NCBI RefSeq assembly: GCF_964340395.1
Contig: NC_135564.1
Span: 22,979,387-23,043,386, forward strand
Direction of reading: 5' to 3'
Source: Glandiceps talaboti
Taxonomy: Eukaryota; Hemichordata; Enteropneusta; Spengelidae
DNA length: 64,000 bases
A program made the position numbers and the translations under genes. This document shows, in pieces, positions 1 through 11,127 of the stretch (positions within the stretch are counted from its first letter, which is position 1; each line of letters opens with the position of its first letter). The notes beneath the pieces were generated by a model. It did no database searches. It saw only the letters and a program-made list of their open reading frames with translations, and was not told the DNA's origin.

Positions 1-905
1 AAGATATAGCCTAATTACCGGAAAAAAAATTATTATGCAAATTATTCACTAAATCTTTAAGCGAAATCAACAACTTTTATAGGTTATGTTTAACATATGT
101 ACTAAATTGTATTGAAATTGAAGTATGCAGTCTTAAGATATAGCGTAATTACCGAAAATCATTAATTATGCAAATTATTCATTAACTCTGTAAGGTACAT
201 CAACAAACTTTATAGGACATATGTGTTTTCTTATGGTTAATACATGTACTAAACTGTATTGAAATTCAAGTATGCATTCTTAAGATATAGCGTAATTACC
301 GAAAATCATTAATTATGTAAATTATTCATTAACACTGTAAAGTATATCAACAAACTTTATAGGACATACACAATTTGTTATGGTTAGTGTATGTACTGAA
401 TTGTATTGAAATTGAAGTATGCAGTCTTAAGATATAGCCTAATTACCGAAACTCATTAAGTATGTAAATTATTCATTAACACTGAAAGGTACATCAACAA
501 GCTTTACAGGACATATGCTATTGTTATGGTCAACGTATGTACTGAATTATATTGAAATTGAAGTATGTATTCTTAAGTTATAGCCTAAAATCATTAATTA
601 TGCAAATTATTCATTAACACTGTAAGGTACATCAACAAACTTTATAGGACATATGTGTTTTCTTATGGTTAATACATGTACTAAACTGTATTGAAATTGA
701 AGAATGTGTTCTTAAGATATAGCCTAATTACCAAAAATAATTAATTATGCAAATCATTCATTAACACTGTAAGGTATATCAACAAATTTTACAGGACAAA
801 TGTATGTTATGTTTAACAAATATACTAAATTATATTGAAATTGAAGTGTGCAGTGTTAAGACATAGCTTAATTAGTTGATTTCATTGATATGCAAATTTC
901 CCTAA
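1..905. repeat. Satellite-like array, about 146-bp unit, H5 core
   Basis: AAGATATAG recurs, with variants, at 1, 135, 282, 429, 575, 714 and 858, spacing 134 to 147 bp. Each unit holds TATGCAAATTATTCATTAA, an 'ACTGTAAGGTACATCAACAA' stretch, and ATTGAAATTGAAGTATGCA. The array begins before the window. It is AT-rich, diverged unit to unit, and passes directly into the H5 tail. Confidence 0.9.
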
Positions 906-1014
906 TTAACATGAACAGATCTCGCTCAAAAACTAATCAGGTCTAGCCATTACCCCAAACATTATTTGTACCAAATTTCATTATAATTGAACCAGACGTT
1001 TTTAAGAAAATGAT

Positions 1015-1061
<47 letters not shown>

Positions 1062-1147
1062 GGACATACATACATACATACAGACAGACAGACACACAAA
1101 CAGACAGTCCCCTTTTAATACCTTCCGTACCCTTACGGGAGGTAAAA
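906..1147 (+). mobile_element. H5 tail: 3' module, microsatellite and terminal hairpin
   Basis: After the array comes a non-repeat module (906-1012), CA repeats (1015-1058), ATAC and GACA repeats (1066-1107), then a hairpin. Its arms TACCTTCCGTA (1119-1129) and TACGGGAGGTA (1134-1144) pair with one wobble and a 4-nt loop. This is the same order of parts seen in H1 and H2. Read as the 3' end of a Helentron-like non-autonomous element. Confidence 0.55.
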
Positions 1148-2375
1148 AGTACATTTCTACAAAGCACCATAATTAATATGTATATTTGTCAAATGATGTA
1201 TCCATTCACGGGTCAACTTGGCCTCAGATCTATATTTACAACACAGACAGCTGTCCTTGAGATTTGAGGATCATTACCGGAATAATAGTTGCCAACATGT
1301 TAGATTTGTTTAGGAATTACATCACTGTACCGTCATCAATGTCAAATGTCGCCCTAAATATTTCCAAAATGTGTTACTTCCCATCAGAAAATTTAACCGA
1401 AAGTATGGAAATTCTTGACCATAACATATTCAGTCATAAAATCATCAAGTTTCTGACAATTTCTTATAGTTGTTAAGAAAGATTGCAGTCCAAGAACATT
1501 TGGAAACAACAGCATAAAGTTTTCTATTAGTATGTTATCACGATCTTTGCCGAGTTTGCACAACCCACTATATGGTGTGCCTCCTCCTCTCTCAGCGTCC
1601 CATTTGCTTCCTCTGTTCAGTTTTCTCAAATGTTGTAAGAATTTGCAATTTGTGTCTGATTGACAGAATTTCTTTTCCACTGAAGTTTAGACAACAGTAG
1701 TTTTACTCTCACATAAACATTGCGTTGTTGCATTATGCATCATGAGACATCACATTGACCTTATGCTTCCTTCGACATCCTTATGAAACTAGGTCAAGGG
1801 TTAAATTCACCTTCAAGGCTTTCGCTCGTGGTAACATGGCCAGTATTGTTTTACCACATAATCATCAAATGTTTTCCAAATAATTATGGATTCATTTCTT
1901 ATTTTACACTTTACTTTTTTTTAGTATCTATTCATTTTTCATTTCTGACCTTAGATATTTTTCCCAATGATCGTCAGACTTGTGTACTTTTATAAATTAT
2001 AGCTGACCACACAACTGTCTTGTCGCCATGGGTGAAGCGATGATCAAATTGGTGGACAATCTATGCAGAATACTTCACCTACATTAATTCATACCATGTT
2101 GTTACCATTTCATGTTCAATAACTGAAACTTTTTCATTTTGAGCTTCATTACTCGATCGAACACATTACATGAAGTCCCTCTAGGTACTGTGCGTGAATT
2201 TACCGTTCACTGTATCATATGCTCTGAGATGGTTCACTGGCATCATTCAAGAACATGGATGTACATGTATTAGTGATAAACGAATCTCTGTGTATACAGA
2301 GTTTACAGTTCTTTTCACCAACATGTTCATTCACTTGTCTATGGATCCCTGATGTTCTCTTTGAAAAATACATGA
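1148..2375. other. Unassigned sequence
   Basis: About 1.2 kb with no exon of the Ig/FN3 gene and no recognised repeat. A minus-strand reading frame at 1393-1680 has somewhat gene-like composition (CQSDTNCKFLQHLRKLNRG) but no splice or domain support. Confidence 0.4.
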
Positions 2376-4633
2376 TCATTTGGCTGTTACTATGGTTGTG
2401 GACACGTTGATAGACATATTTGCATACATTTTTGAATGTTTATCATTTGTCTATTATTCCCTATTGTTATCTTTATAAATATACGTGATCATTTGGCTGT
2501 TGCCATGGGCATGGTCTTGTTGCTAGGCATATTTGCATATGTTTTGAATGTTTGTTCACTTGTCCGCGAATCCCAGTTATCTTTGTGAAATGCACCAGTT
2601 TAGCTGTTGCTAAACAGCAACATAGGGGTGTTACTTTGCATATTTGCATACAATTATAAATGTTTATTCATTTGGCTATTAATCCTCTTGTTATCTTCGC
2701 AATATACGTGATCATTTGCCTGTTGCTATGGCTGTGGTCTTGTTGCTAGGCATATTTGCATACATTTATAAATGTTTATTTTTGGTTCTACAAATTATTT
2801 TATAACCCTTTCGTGCTTCAATGTATTGTATTAGATCACTTTGAGCATTTGATCTACGGTAGTTATTTAATAGTTCAAACTTCTTCTCTCTTGCAAATAA
2901 ACAATCTCTATCCCACCACGGTTTATTGTTATCACTACAACCCTTAAGTTGTTCATTTCCACTAGATATCATCATGCCAACTCCAGCCCTTGAGTAAATC
3001 TCAGTTAAAGTATTCAGTGCTTTGTCTAAGTCAAAGCATTCTATAGCCTGATAAAACATGTGATGCAACTGGGTGAACAAATCATCCTGTAATCTTTGTT
3101 TAAAATTCTCCACTAAACTAGGCTTCCAACGAAATTTCTTCCAAGTTTCTAGTTGTATTAAATGTTCGTTTACATTATCGGTATTTTTTACTACATCATC
3201 ACTTGGGAAGGAAAAAGAGCACTGGATAGGAAAGTGATCTGAAACATCCAGTGTACCAACTGTGAACTCATGAATATAATTAAATAAAGATGAGCTAAGT
3301 ATTACATAATCGACTATGCTGAAAAATGTTTTTCCTTACTGGCATGCAAGAATGAAGTAGTCCAATACAAACTATCAGTTTTTGTTCATAAAGCTTTCAA
3401 CACTAGTACTAGTTTTGTTCAGCAAACATAGATGTATATGCTCTCCCCTGTCATATTTTTACCTTTAACTATTTTTCCGTTAATTATTAGTAGAATGATA
3501 TTCAGTTCTTTGTTCTTTTTCTTCTCTACTGTTATGTAAAATGTTTCGTGCGATGGGCCGAGGCCTTAGCATTTGAAATAAACTATCTATAAATGTTTAT
3601 CATTTGTCTATTAATCCTCTTGTTATCTTCGCAATAAATGTGATCATTTGGCTGTTGCTATGGGTGTGGCCACGTGGTCTTGTTGCTAGGCACATTTACA
3701 TACATTTTTTGAATGTTTACTCAATTGTCTATTAATCCCTGTAGTTATCTTTGCAATATATACATTTTTTGAATGTTTATTCATTTGTTTTTCTATTCCT
3801 GTTGTTATCTTTGCAATACACATGATTATTTGGCTGTTGCTATGGATGTGGTGTTGTTGCTAGGCAAACTTACATACATTTTTGGAATGTTTATTTAATT
3901 GTCTAAGAATCCATTATCTATGTGAAATACATGACTGTTTGGCTGTTGCTATGGGCGTGATCATGGTTGCCAGGGTATTTGCATGCATGTTTTTAATGTT
4001 TACACACTTGCCTACCAGATGATGTTGTTCTTTGACCAAAATATACTGCCATTTGGTTGTTGCTAAGGGCGTCGTTATGGTTGCTAGGACCAATTGTGTC
4101 AAAATATTTGAAGAAAATCTGCAGAATAACACTTTCAGAAACATTTCACCTAGTTTCAGACTCATTGACCAAGTACTTTTTGAGAGATGTTTTTGACCAA
4201 AAATGAACATTTTTACACCTAATTTGCATATCACTCATGGAATCATTGTATGCATAATACTTCTTCATCCATACATCCCTAGATGCATTCTCATTAAATT
4301 TCAGCCCAATCTGCTCAGTAGTTTTGGAATTATAGATTTTTAACAAAAAAGACAATTTTTTTAGCCCTAATTTGCATATTACATGGAATCATCATGTCAT
4401 GAACAAATCTTACTTTACACCCCCTTAAGAATGTTCCCACCAAATTTCGCACCAATCTGCCCAGTAGTTTCCGAGTTTAAGTTCTTTGACCAAAAATCAC
4501 ATTTTTTTTTGACCCAAATCACACACCTGTGATGCGATCATTTTGATTTGAACATTTTCCCAACTAGACACCCAAGGTAATGGACCCACCAAATATCATG
4601 GCAATCGGTTCAGCGGTTTTTGATTTTAAGTTG

Positions 4634-4705
<72 letters not shown>

Positions 4706-4766
4706 GACAGACAGATGCCGGGCGATCCCTATAGCACTACTGAACCTCAGTTCAGTTGTGCTAAAA
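2376..4766 (+). mobile_element. H1 copy (Helentron-like, non-autonomous), interrupted by a LINE
   Basis: Core units of about 114 bp carry GGCTGTTGCTATGGG, TTGTTGCTAGGCA and TGTTTATTCAATTGTC motifs. A 3' module of diverged 'CAATCTGCCCAGTAG'/'TTTGACCAAAAA' segments follows. Then come CA repeats (4637-4700), GACA repeats, GCCGGGCGATCCCTA and the terminal hairpin TAGCACTACTGAAC...GTTCAGTTGTGCTA (4732-4763). No protein is encoded. The LINE at 2780-3587 interrupts it. Confidence 0.7.
2780..3587. mobile_element. LINE insertion with 5' inversion (twin-primed), APE endonuclease fragment
   Basis: Flanked by a perfect 13-bp duplication, TATAAATGTTTAT, at 2767-2779 and 3588-3600. The left part reads on the minus strand (about 3326 down to 2780): DYVILSSSLFNYIHE, TLDVSDHFPIQC (SDHxP motif of APE-type endonucleases, 3228-3242) and NNKPWWDRDCLFAREKKFEL from the endonuclease-RT linker. 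The right part (3327-3587) reads on the plus strand and ends GGGCCGAGGCCTTAGC... AAATAAAC, a LINE-type 3' terminus. Inverted 5' part plus normal 3' end between target duplications is the twin-priming signature. Confidence 0.75.
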
Positions 4767-5129
4767 AATCTGACGAACATTCGCCATCCCATTCGTCCCA
4801 TTCGAAAGATACATTTCTAGAACTTGTTGTTGTGACTGAGCCTCTATAGCAATGCATGTTAGGAAGGTGAAGTTCAAGGTTATGTGTTCCTACTATGACG
4901 ACATAACAGGAATGCTTTCATATGCAAATATGAATACTCGCCCAGCAGAGGGTGTCATGAATGTGGAAGCAGCATAATTTCTAACGAGATTTTCACTATT
5001 CGTGGTCACTTTTTTCTCCTCAACGCTATAGAAATGTGTTAAGTGGCTATTTTTTATTGATTTGATGAAATGTGAAAAATAGAATTGCAGTGGCCCTTCA
5101 ATATCACCTGATCCATGCATCACCAGAAA
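4767..5129. other. Unassigned sequence
   Basis: About 360 bp between two Helitron-like tails. I see no exon, RNA gene or repeat family member in it. Confidence 0.4.
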
Positions 5130-5455
5130 CATCCCTGTGAAATTTCAGCCAAATCAACAAAGTACTTTTGGAATTATAGACATTTTAGACCTAATTTGCA
5201 TATTTCTTATGGCATTATCATGGCATGAACAAATCTTACTTTACATCCATTAAAGAACGTTCGCACCAAATTTCAGACCAATCTGCCCAGTCGTTTTGGA
5301 GTTTAAGTCTTTTGACCAAAAACCACATTTTTCGACCCAAAACGCACACCTATGAAGCGATCATTTCCATTTGAACAATCTTTCATTACAACACCATAAG
5401 TAATTCCTCACCAAATGTCAAGCCAATCAGTCTGGCAGTTTTTGACTTTAAGTTG

Positions 5456-5512
<57 letters not shown>

Positions 5513-5640
5513 ATGCACACTCTCATGCACGCACACACACTCACACACACACAAACACACGGCCAAACAGATGCACAGGTGGAAGCCCAATTTATAAGCC
5601 CCTCTTGGCAGTGCACATTGGGAGATAAATACCCTGTGTA
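5130..5640 (+). mobile_element. H1/H3-type 3' module with CA-rich tract
   Basis: Contains the H1-type 3' module ('CAATCTGCCCAGTCGTTTTG', 'TTTGACCAAAAACCAC'), CA repeats at 5459-5506 with interruptions to 5562, then AAGCCCAATTTATAAGCCCC and CATTGGGAGATAAAT. The last part resembles the CCCA...AAGTCC/GGGGACTAA terminus of H2 and H3. The FN3-3 exon starts 69 bp further on. Confidence 0.5.
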
Positions 5641-5708
5641 TACAACATTTGCACTCTTACATCAAGAGGTTCTGTCATACAATATTACAACTGACTGTGA
5701 ATACTTAC

Positions 5709-5903
5709 TTAAATCACCAATTATGTAGTCAGAACGATCACTGCCAACATCATATGGTCCAAGTAATGGGGCAGAACCAGAGATACCATAATACAGGTTA
5801 AATCCTTGCACAGGGACAACAGGAGCTTCCTGTGTCATTGACCACTTTACCAAGATAGCTGTTGAATTTATATTTTTCAATACCAGAACTGGAGCTGTAG
5901 GTA
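5709..5903 (-). CDS. Exon: first half of FN3-3
   Basis: The 195-bp exon is in phase 1 at both ends, with acceptor TTTCATTTCACAG and donor GTAAG. It encodes IPTAPVLVLKNINSTAILVK, then WSMTQEAPVVPVQGFNLYYG, giving the FN3 tryptophan, NST glycosylation site and YY pair. It stops at DYIIGDL before the closing strands, so the domain must continue in another exon. No matching second half is found on the minus strand between 1 and 5708, so it is probably beyond the window. Confidence 0.9.
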
Positions 5904-6003
5904 CTGTGAAATGAAACAGAAAATGAAGATTAGTTTGACATATTGTAAGGACACAGATTGGCTTTACAATAACTGCATAACCATTTTTAACTTCTCTTAT
6001 TGT

Positions 6004-6071
6004 TATGCTTCTGTCTGTCTTGCTGTCTGTTTGCCTGTCTGTGTATTGTTGTGTAAATGTCTGTCAGTCTG

Positions 6072-6103
<32 letters not shown>

Positions 6104-6207
6104 TGTATGTATGTATGTATGTATGTATGTATGTATGTATGTGTGTGTGTATGTATGTGTGTATGTATGTATGTATGTATGTATGTATGTATGTATGTAT
6201 GTATGTA
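6004..6207 (+). repeat. Microsatellite (GTAT)n with CTGT-rich lead
   Basis: CTGTCTGTCTTGCTGTCTG-type sequence passes into GTAT repeats from about 6074 to 6207, broken once by GTGTGTGTGTATGTATGTGT. It lies directly before an H1 core fragment and 100 bp upstream (gene sense) of the FN3-3 acceptor. Confidence 0.95.
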
Positions 6208-6895
6208 TAGGCTGTTCCTTTGGGTGTGGTCTTGTTGCTAGGTACATTTACATACATTTTTTTGAATGTTCATTCAATTGTCTATTAATCCCTGTTGTTA
6301 TCTTTGGCAATATATGCGATCATTTAGCTATTGCTATAGGCGTGGTCTTGTTGCTGGGCACATTAACATACACTTCTTCAAAGTTTATTCAATTATCTAT
6401 TAATCCCTGTTGTTATCTTTGCAATATATGTGATCAGTTGGCTGTTGCTATGGGTGTGGTCTTGTTGCTATGCATATTTGCATACATTTTTTGAAAGTTG
6501 GTTCACTTGTCTAAGAATCCCTGTTGTTATCTTAGTGAAAAACACCACCGTTTGACTGTTGCTATGGGCATGGTCATAGTTGCTAGGGTATTTCCATACA
6601 TTTTTTGAATGTTTACTCACTTGCCTACCAGATGATGTTGTTATTTAACCAAAATATACTGCCATTTGTTTGTTGCTAAGGGCATGGTCATGGTTGCTAG
6701 AATTCAGACCGATCTGCCCAGTAGCTTTTGAGTTCAAGTTTTTTGACCAAAAATCAAATTTTTTTCCCCAAATTACACCAATGGTAAGATCATTTTGATT
6801 TGAACAATTTCCCAACTGGACACCCAAGGTAAAACACCCACCAAATATCATGGCTATTGGTCCAGCAGTTTTTGACTTTACATTGTTTACACACA
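6208..6895 (+). mobile_element. H1 fragment: core units and 3' module
   Basis: Three 114-bp-type core units (GTGGTCTTGTTGCTAGG at about 6225, 6340 and 6455) and then the 3' module 'CCGATCTGCCCAGTAG'. It stops at TTGTTTACACACACGA with no CA tract or hairpin and is cut off by LINE sequence. Confidence 0.65.
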
Positions 6896-7340
6896 CGAAC
6901 TGTACCCAACAGTGTAAGTGGTTGTTTTTCCCCAATTCTGAATCAAAGTTTTGATATTAGTGATTTGTGGACTATAATGTATGTCCTCCATATTCTCCAG
7001 ATCAACATTGAAATTTACTCCCAAAACTGTGAAATTTTCGCCAATCCACCATAGTTTTTTCTGTGGCATTAGTTTTCTATCGGAATGTCTGGAAGACCCA
7101 ATCCAAATTGCTTAGTTTTATCGTAGTTTGCATTCAGAGTAGAGCCATCTGCAAATCTATCAAGTGTAATCAAAGCCAAAAACATAAATATGTCATCAGC
7201 ATACTGCCCTAGCAGGTATTCCTTTTCATTAACAACAATACCTCTAATTTGTGTATTATTTTTACAAGAAAGGGCTAAAATTTCTACTGCAACTAAGAAA
7301 AGGATCCCCCTGTCCCACTCCGCTTTCTAAAGTAAAAAAT
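6896..7340 (-). pseudogene. LINE reverse transcriptase, C-terminal part (L1/Tx1-like)
   Basis: Minus-strand reading gives FFTLESGVGQGDPFLVAVEI, EKEYLLGQYADDIFMFL with the YADD catalytic box at 7192-7203, and then NVDLENMEDIHYSPQI downstream. Frames shift between blocks, so it is dead. It continues the LINE at 8573-10385 that an H1 copy has split. Family (L1/Tx1 group) is judged from motif wording only. Confidence 0.7.
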
Positions 7341-8572
7341 ACCACCAATGGCGCTGTAGCATAACTGTACAGTTTTTAAAAATGTTTATCCATATGCAAG
7401 TCCATGCTAACAATAGGTGTTCATTTGCTGAATCCAGTTGCCTATCCAACCACGCAATCATTTGGCTGTTGATATGGGCATGGTCTTGTTGCTAAGCAAA
7501 TTTACATACATTTTTTGAATATTTATTCAATTCTCTATTAATCCCTGTTGTTATCTTTGCAATATATGTGATCATTTGGCTGTTGCTATGAGCATGGTCT
7601 TGTTGCTGGGTAAATTTTCATACATTTTTTTAAATGTTTATTCATTTGTCTTGCAATTCGTGTTTGTTATCTTTGCAATATGTGTGATCACTTGGCTGTT
7701 GCATACATTTCTTGAATCTGTATTAACTTGCCTTCCCTTCCCACATTTCATCTTTGCAATATAAACCATCATTAAGCTATTGCTATGGGCATGGTCATGT
7801 TGCTAGGCAAATTTACATACATGTTAGAATGTTTTATTCAATTGTCTATTAATCCCTGTTGTTATCTTTGTGAAATACACGACCGTTTGGCTGTTACTAT
7901 GGGTGTGGTTATGGTTGCTAGGGTATTTCCATACATTTTTAAATTGTTTACTCACTTGCTTATCAGAAGATGTTCTTATTTAACCAAAATATACTGCCAT
8001 TTGGTTGTTACTAAGGGCGTGGTCATGGTTGCTATGGCCAATTTTGTCAAAATGTTTTGAAGAAAATCTGCAGAATAATACTCACCAAAGTTTCAGACTC
8101 ATTGACCACGTACTTCTTGAAATATAAGTTTTCAACCAAAAATGAACATTTTACACCTAATTCGCATATCACTCATGGAATCATTGTATGCTTATTATTT
8201 CTTCTTCCATACTTCCCTATATGCATTCCCATTAAATTTCAGCCCAATCTGCTTAGTGGTTTTGGAATTATAGATTTTTGCATATCACTCATGGGACCAT
8301 CATATCATGAACAATAAAAACACCCTGACGAATGTTTTATCCAAATTTCAGCCCAATCTGCCCAGTATTTTTTGACCAAAAACCACATTTTTTGACCAAA
8401 ATCACAAACCGGTGGTAAGATCATTTTGATTTGAACAATTTCCCAACTAGACACCCAAGGTAATGGACCCACCAAATATCATGGCAATCAGTTCAGTGGT
8501 TTTTGACTTTAAGTTGTTTATACACACACATCCACACAGACAGACAGACAGACGCCGGGCGATCCCTATTAA
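7341..8572 (+). mobile_element. H1 copy inserted in the LINE RT reading frame
   Basis: Near-complete H1. It has the 5' end CCAATGGCGCTGTAGCATAA with CTGTACAG, a leader 'AACAATAGGTGTTCATTTGC' (7409 on), four core units, the 3' module, short CA/GACA (8521-8553) and GCCGGGCGATCCCTAT. The final hairpin is absent. LINE RT codons on the two sides (SCVLNNGSFSQ and FFTLESGVGQGD) would be contiguous without it. Confidence 0.75.
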
Positions 8573-10385
8573 AATTGGGAAAAGCTACCATTATTTAGGA
8601 CACAACTTGAAATATCTGCATAAAAAATTGAAACCCATTTTCGGAAAGAGTCCAAAATTGATCGCAGAGAGTGACTCCAAAGTAAAGTCCCATTCAACAG
8701 TATCAAATGCCTTTTGTAAGTCCAATAGGTAGTATATATCGGCTGCAGATCTGATTTTATAATCAGTATTTAATAATGAGGGATGCCAGTTCTTAATGCA
8801 AAATCTACTTTTGTTGTACTTTGGAATGCACATGATCAAACCCTGTTTTTGAATATGGGATAGACTTCCCAATGTATATGCTTCGTTTTAAACGTCATAC
8901 CAAAAATACAGACAAGTTTGGCCAGAAATGCTTAAAGAATTCAACAGTAAAACTGTCGCTACCTGATGATTTCCCGTTAGCCATATGATTTAGAGCAGCA
9001 GTACACTCCTCAGAACTGAAAAGCCCCTCCAGACAGTCCTTCTGATTTTCCATTAAAACAGGCTTTGGAAAAAAAGTGCACCATTTCAAAATCAATATCT
9101 GATCTGAAGTGTTTTTTTGTCTGATATAGTTTGCTGTAGAAGCATTTGACCTCTTTTAGAATGTCATTTTGATTAGTTATAGTTTCCCCATTCTCTTTGG
9201 AATTCACTCATTGTCCTGTACATGGAGTGACGCTTTTCCAAAGCACACAAGTACTTTGATGGCTTTTCACCATACAGGGACCAGTTGGCCGTTGAAGGGA
9301 CAAGAACACCATGAATTTTACTCGATCTAAACTGTTTCAGTTCCGCTGACTTTTCTTCATATTTGTTTAAAATATCAACATTCTGAGAGACCTGATAGTT
9401 TTTACGAGTTTCTCCACCTGTTTTTCTAACTCTCGCTCTCTTTTACAGAAATTTGACTTTCTCTTAATACTATACAGTATTGTAATACCTCTAATGTTTA
9501 ACTTCAAAGTCTCCCAAAATAGTTTTATCGAACCTGAATCGGGTTACTCAGAATCTGTCTCATTTGGCCCAGACTTATTACTGTATTCTGTAACGGTTTC
9601 CCTTATTACTTTTCATTAACTAGATCAGAGTAATTATTGTCTCTAAGTAGGTCATTATTCAATTTCCAGATCCCCATTCCCCTCCTTACATCAGATAGTT
9701 TAACATTCTGGCAGATCGCTGAATGGTCAGACCAGTAACCTGGGGCAATTATTGATTTTGTCACCATTTCTGCTATGTCAGGGGTAACAAGAAAAAAATC
9801 ATGTCTACTCTGTTTAAATGGCGTCTTTTTACACCAAGTAAAACCACGATCATCAGGATGTAGTTTACACCAAATGTCAACTAAACAATACTCCTCTATC
9901 CATGCATCTACTTCAATCTTAGCACCTGGATTGTTTGTTGAAAATAGCCAAATGTATCATACTCATAATTTCTAACAACGTTCCAATCCCCACATAGAAT
10001 ACAGGTTTCAGCACTCATTTCATCCAAATGATTACGAATATCTCTGAACAAATGTGGCTTGCCTTTGTTTTGGACCGTAAAAATTTACAATGGTAAAGCA
10101 CATATCAGAAACGGACAAGTATAAAATTATATAACGGCCTTGTTGGTCAAGTACGGTGATATGGATAATGTAATCAAAACTTGGCATGAACAAAATACCA
10201 ACACCTCATTTATTTCTTACATTGGCATTTGGGTTCAAAATACAATTTCCACCGCATTCAGCTCTCCACCTATTTATGTCAATTGCACTATACGGAATTT
10301 CCAGAAAACAAAGAATTGAACATCTTTTCTTCTGTAAACAGTTAAGGTAATCGGTAACTGATTCCGATGTAATCTGACACAGCAC
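8573..10385 (-). pseudogene. LINE endonuclease to reverse transcriptase, N-terminal part (L1/Tx1-like)
   Basis: Read on the minus strand from 10385: CSILCFLEIPYSAIDINRWR, VGILFMPSFDYIIHI and CILCGDWNVVRN (APE endonuclease blocks), then NHMANGKSSGSDSFTVEFFK, FCIKNWHPSLLNTDYKI and LLDLQKAFDTVEWDF (RT motif A, about 8679-8730). Stops and frameshifts are frequent, and part of the RT between the last two blocks is deleted. Together with 6896-7340 it forms a single decayed element missing its 5' end. Confidence 0.75.
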
Positions 10386-10436
10386 AAAGTGTTTTGGGCG
10401 AGATCAACTTTGAACTTTTTATTTGCATATATTGTC

Positions 10437-11084
10437 AGCACGATTGGGTTTTAGGAACTGGCAGTTTATGTTGTCATTTTCTTGATATCACTACTCTGAT
10501 CACGCAACAACACTTGTGAACCTAAATCAAACAGATTTGGATATGTTGTGTCTGCTCGTTGGACATGGAACATGCCTACTCATGTTGTGTCTCCTCATTG
10601 GACATGGAACATGCCTACTCTTCAAGATGACGTGATGGAATAAACCATTCAACAATAAAGGATAGGTCGGGTATGGAGGGGGGGGGGGACCTGTTTAAGC
10701 ATGTCTGAGTTATGGCTTTGGACATGGAAACTGTGCCAACAAAATGGCTGCTAGGCAGCCATATCGGATTGTATCACAACGAAAATGGATATGCACATGT
10801 ACATCATAGAACACTGTCCTAATACCAACTTTGAATGAGATCTGTTCAAGCATGTCTGAGTTATGGGTTGGGACATGGAAAATTCGCAAACAAAATGGCT
10901 GCTAGGCGGCCATATTGGATTGTATCATGAAACAGATTGATGTGCATATGTATGCCATTGTATGTTGCCCCTGTACCAAGTTTGAAAAAAAAACGGTCCA
11001 GGCATCTCCAAGAAACGGCTCTGGACGGACGGACGAAACCCAATCCATAAGTCCCCGTCTCGAACTTCGTCCGGCGGGGACTAA
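10437..11084 (+). mobile_element. H2 copy (Helentron-like, ACGG microsatellite type)
   Basis: Begins near GATTGGGTTTTAGGAACTGG. Core units carry TGAGATCTGTTCAAGCATG, CAAACAAAATGGCTGCTAGG and CACATGTACATCATAGAACA. The tail is CCAGGCATCTCCAAGAAACG, GGACGGACGG, AACCCAATCCATAAGTCCCC and TCCGGCGGGGACTAA. The last two form a hairpin of AGTCCCCG with CGGGGACT. Confidence 0.7.
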
Positions 11085-11127
11085 AACAATCTTATTGACT
11101 GCACGAATCTTTTGAAATTCCATTGAT

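Noticed and set aside
4580-4849. Threonine/histidine and cysteine/valine repeat proteins from CA and TG tracts (also at 5.4, 6.0, 16.5, 16.9 and 41.1 kb)
   Set aside because: Dinucleotide and tetranucleotide microsatellites translated; no independent coding signal.
1-5708. Missing second half of FN3-3
   Set aside because: Searched the minus strand for an LxPxTxY-type segment with a phase-1 acceptor; none convincing, so not called.
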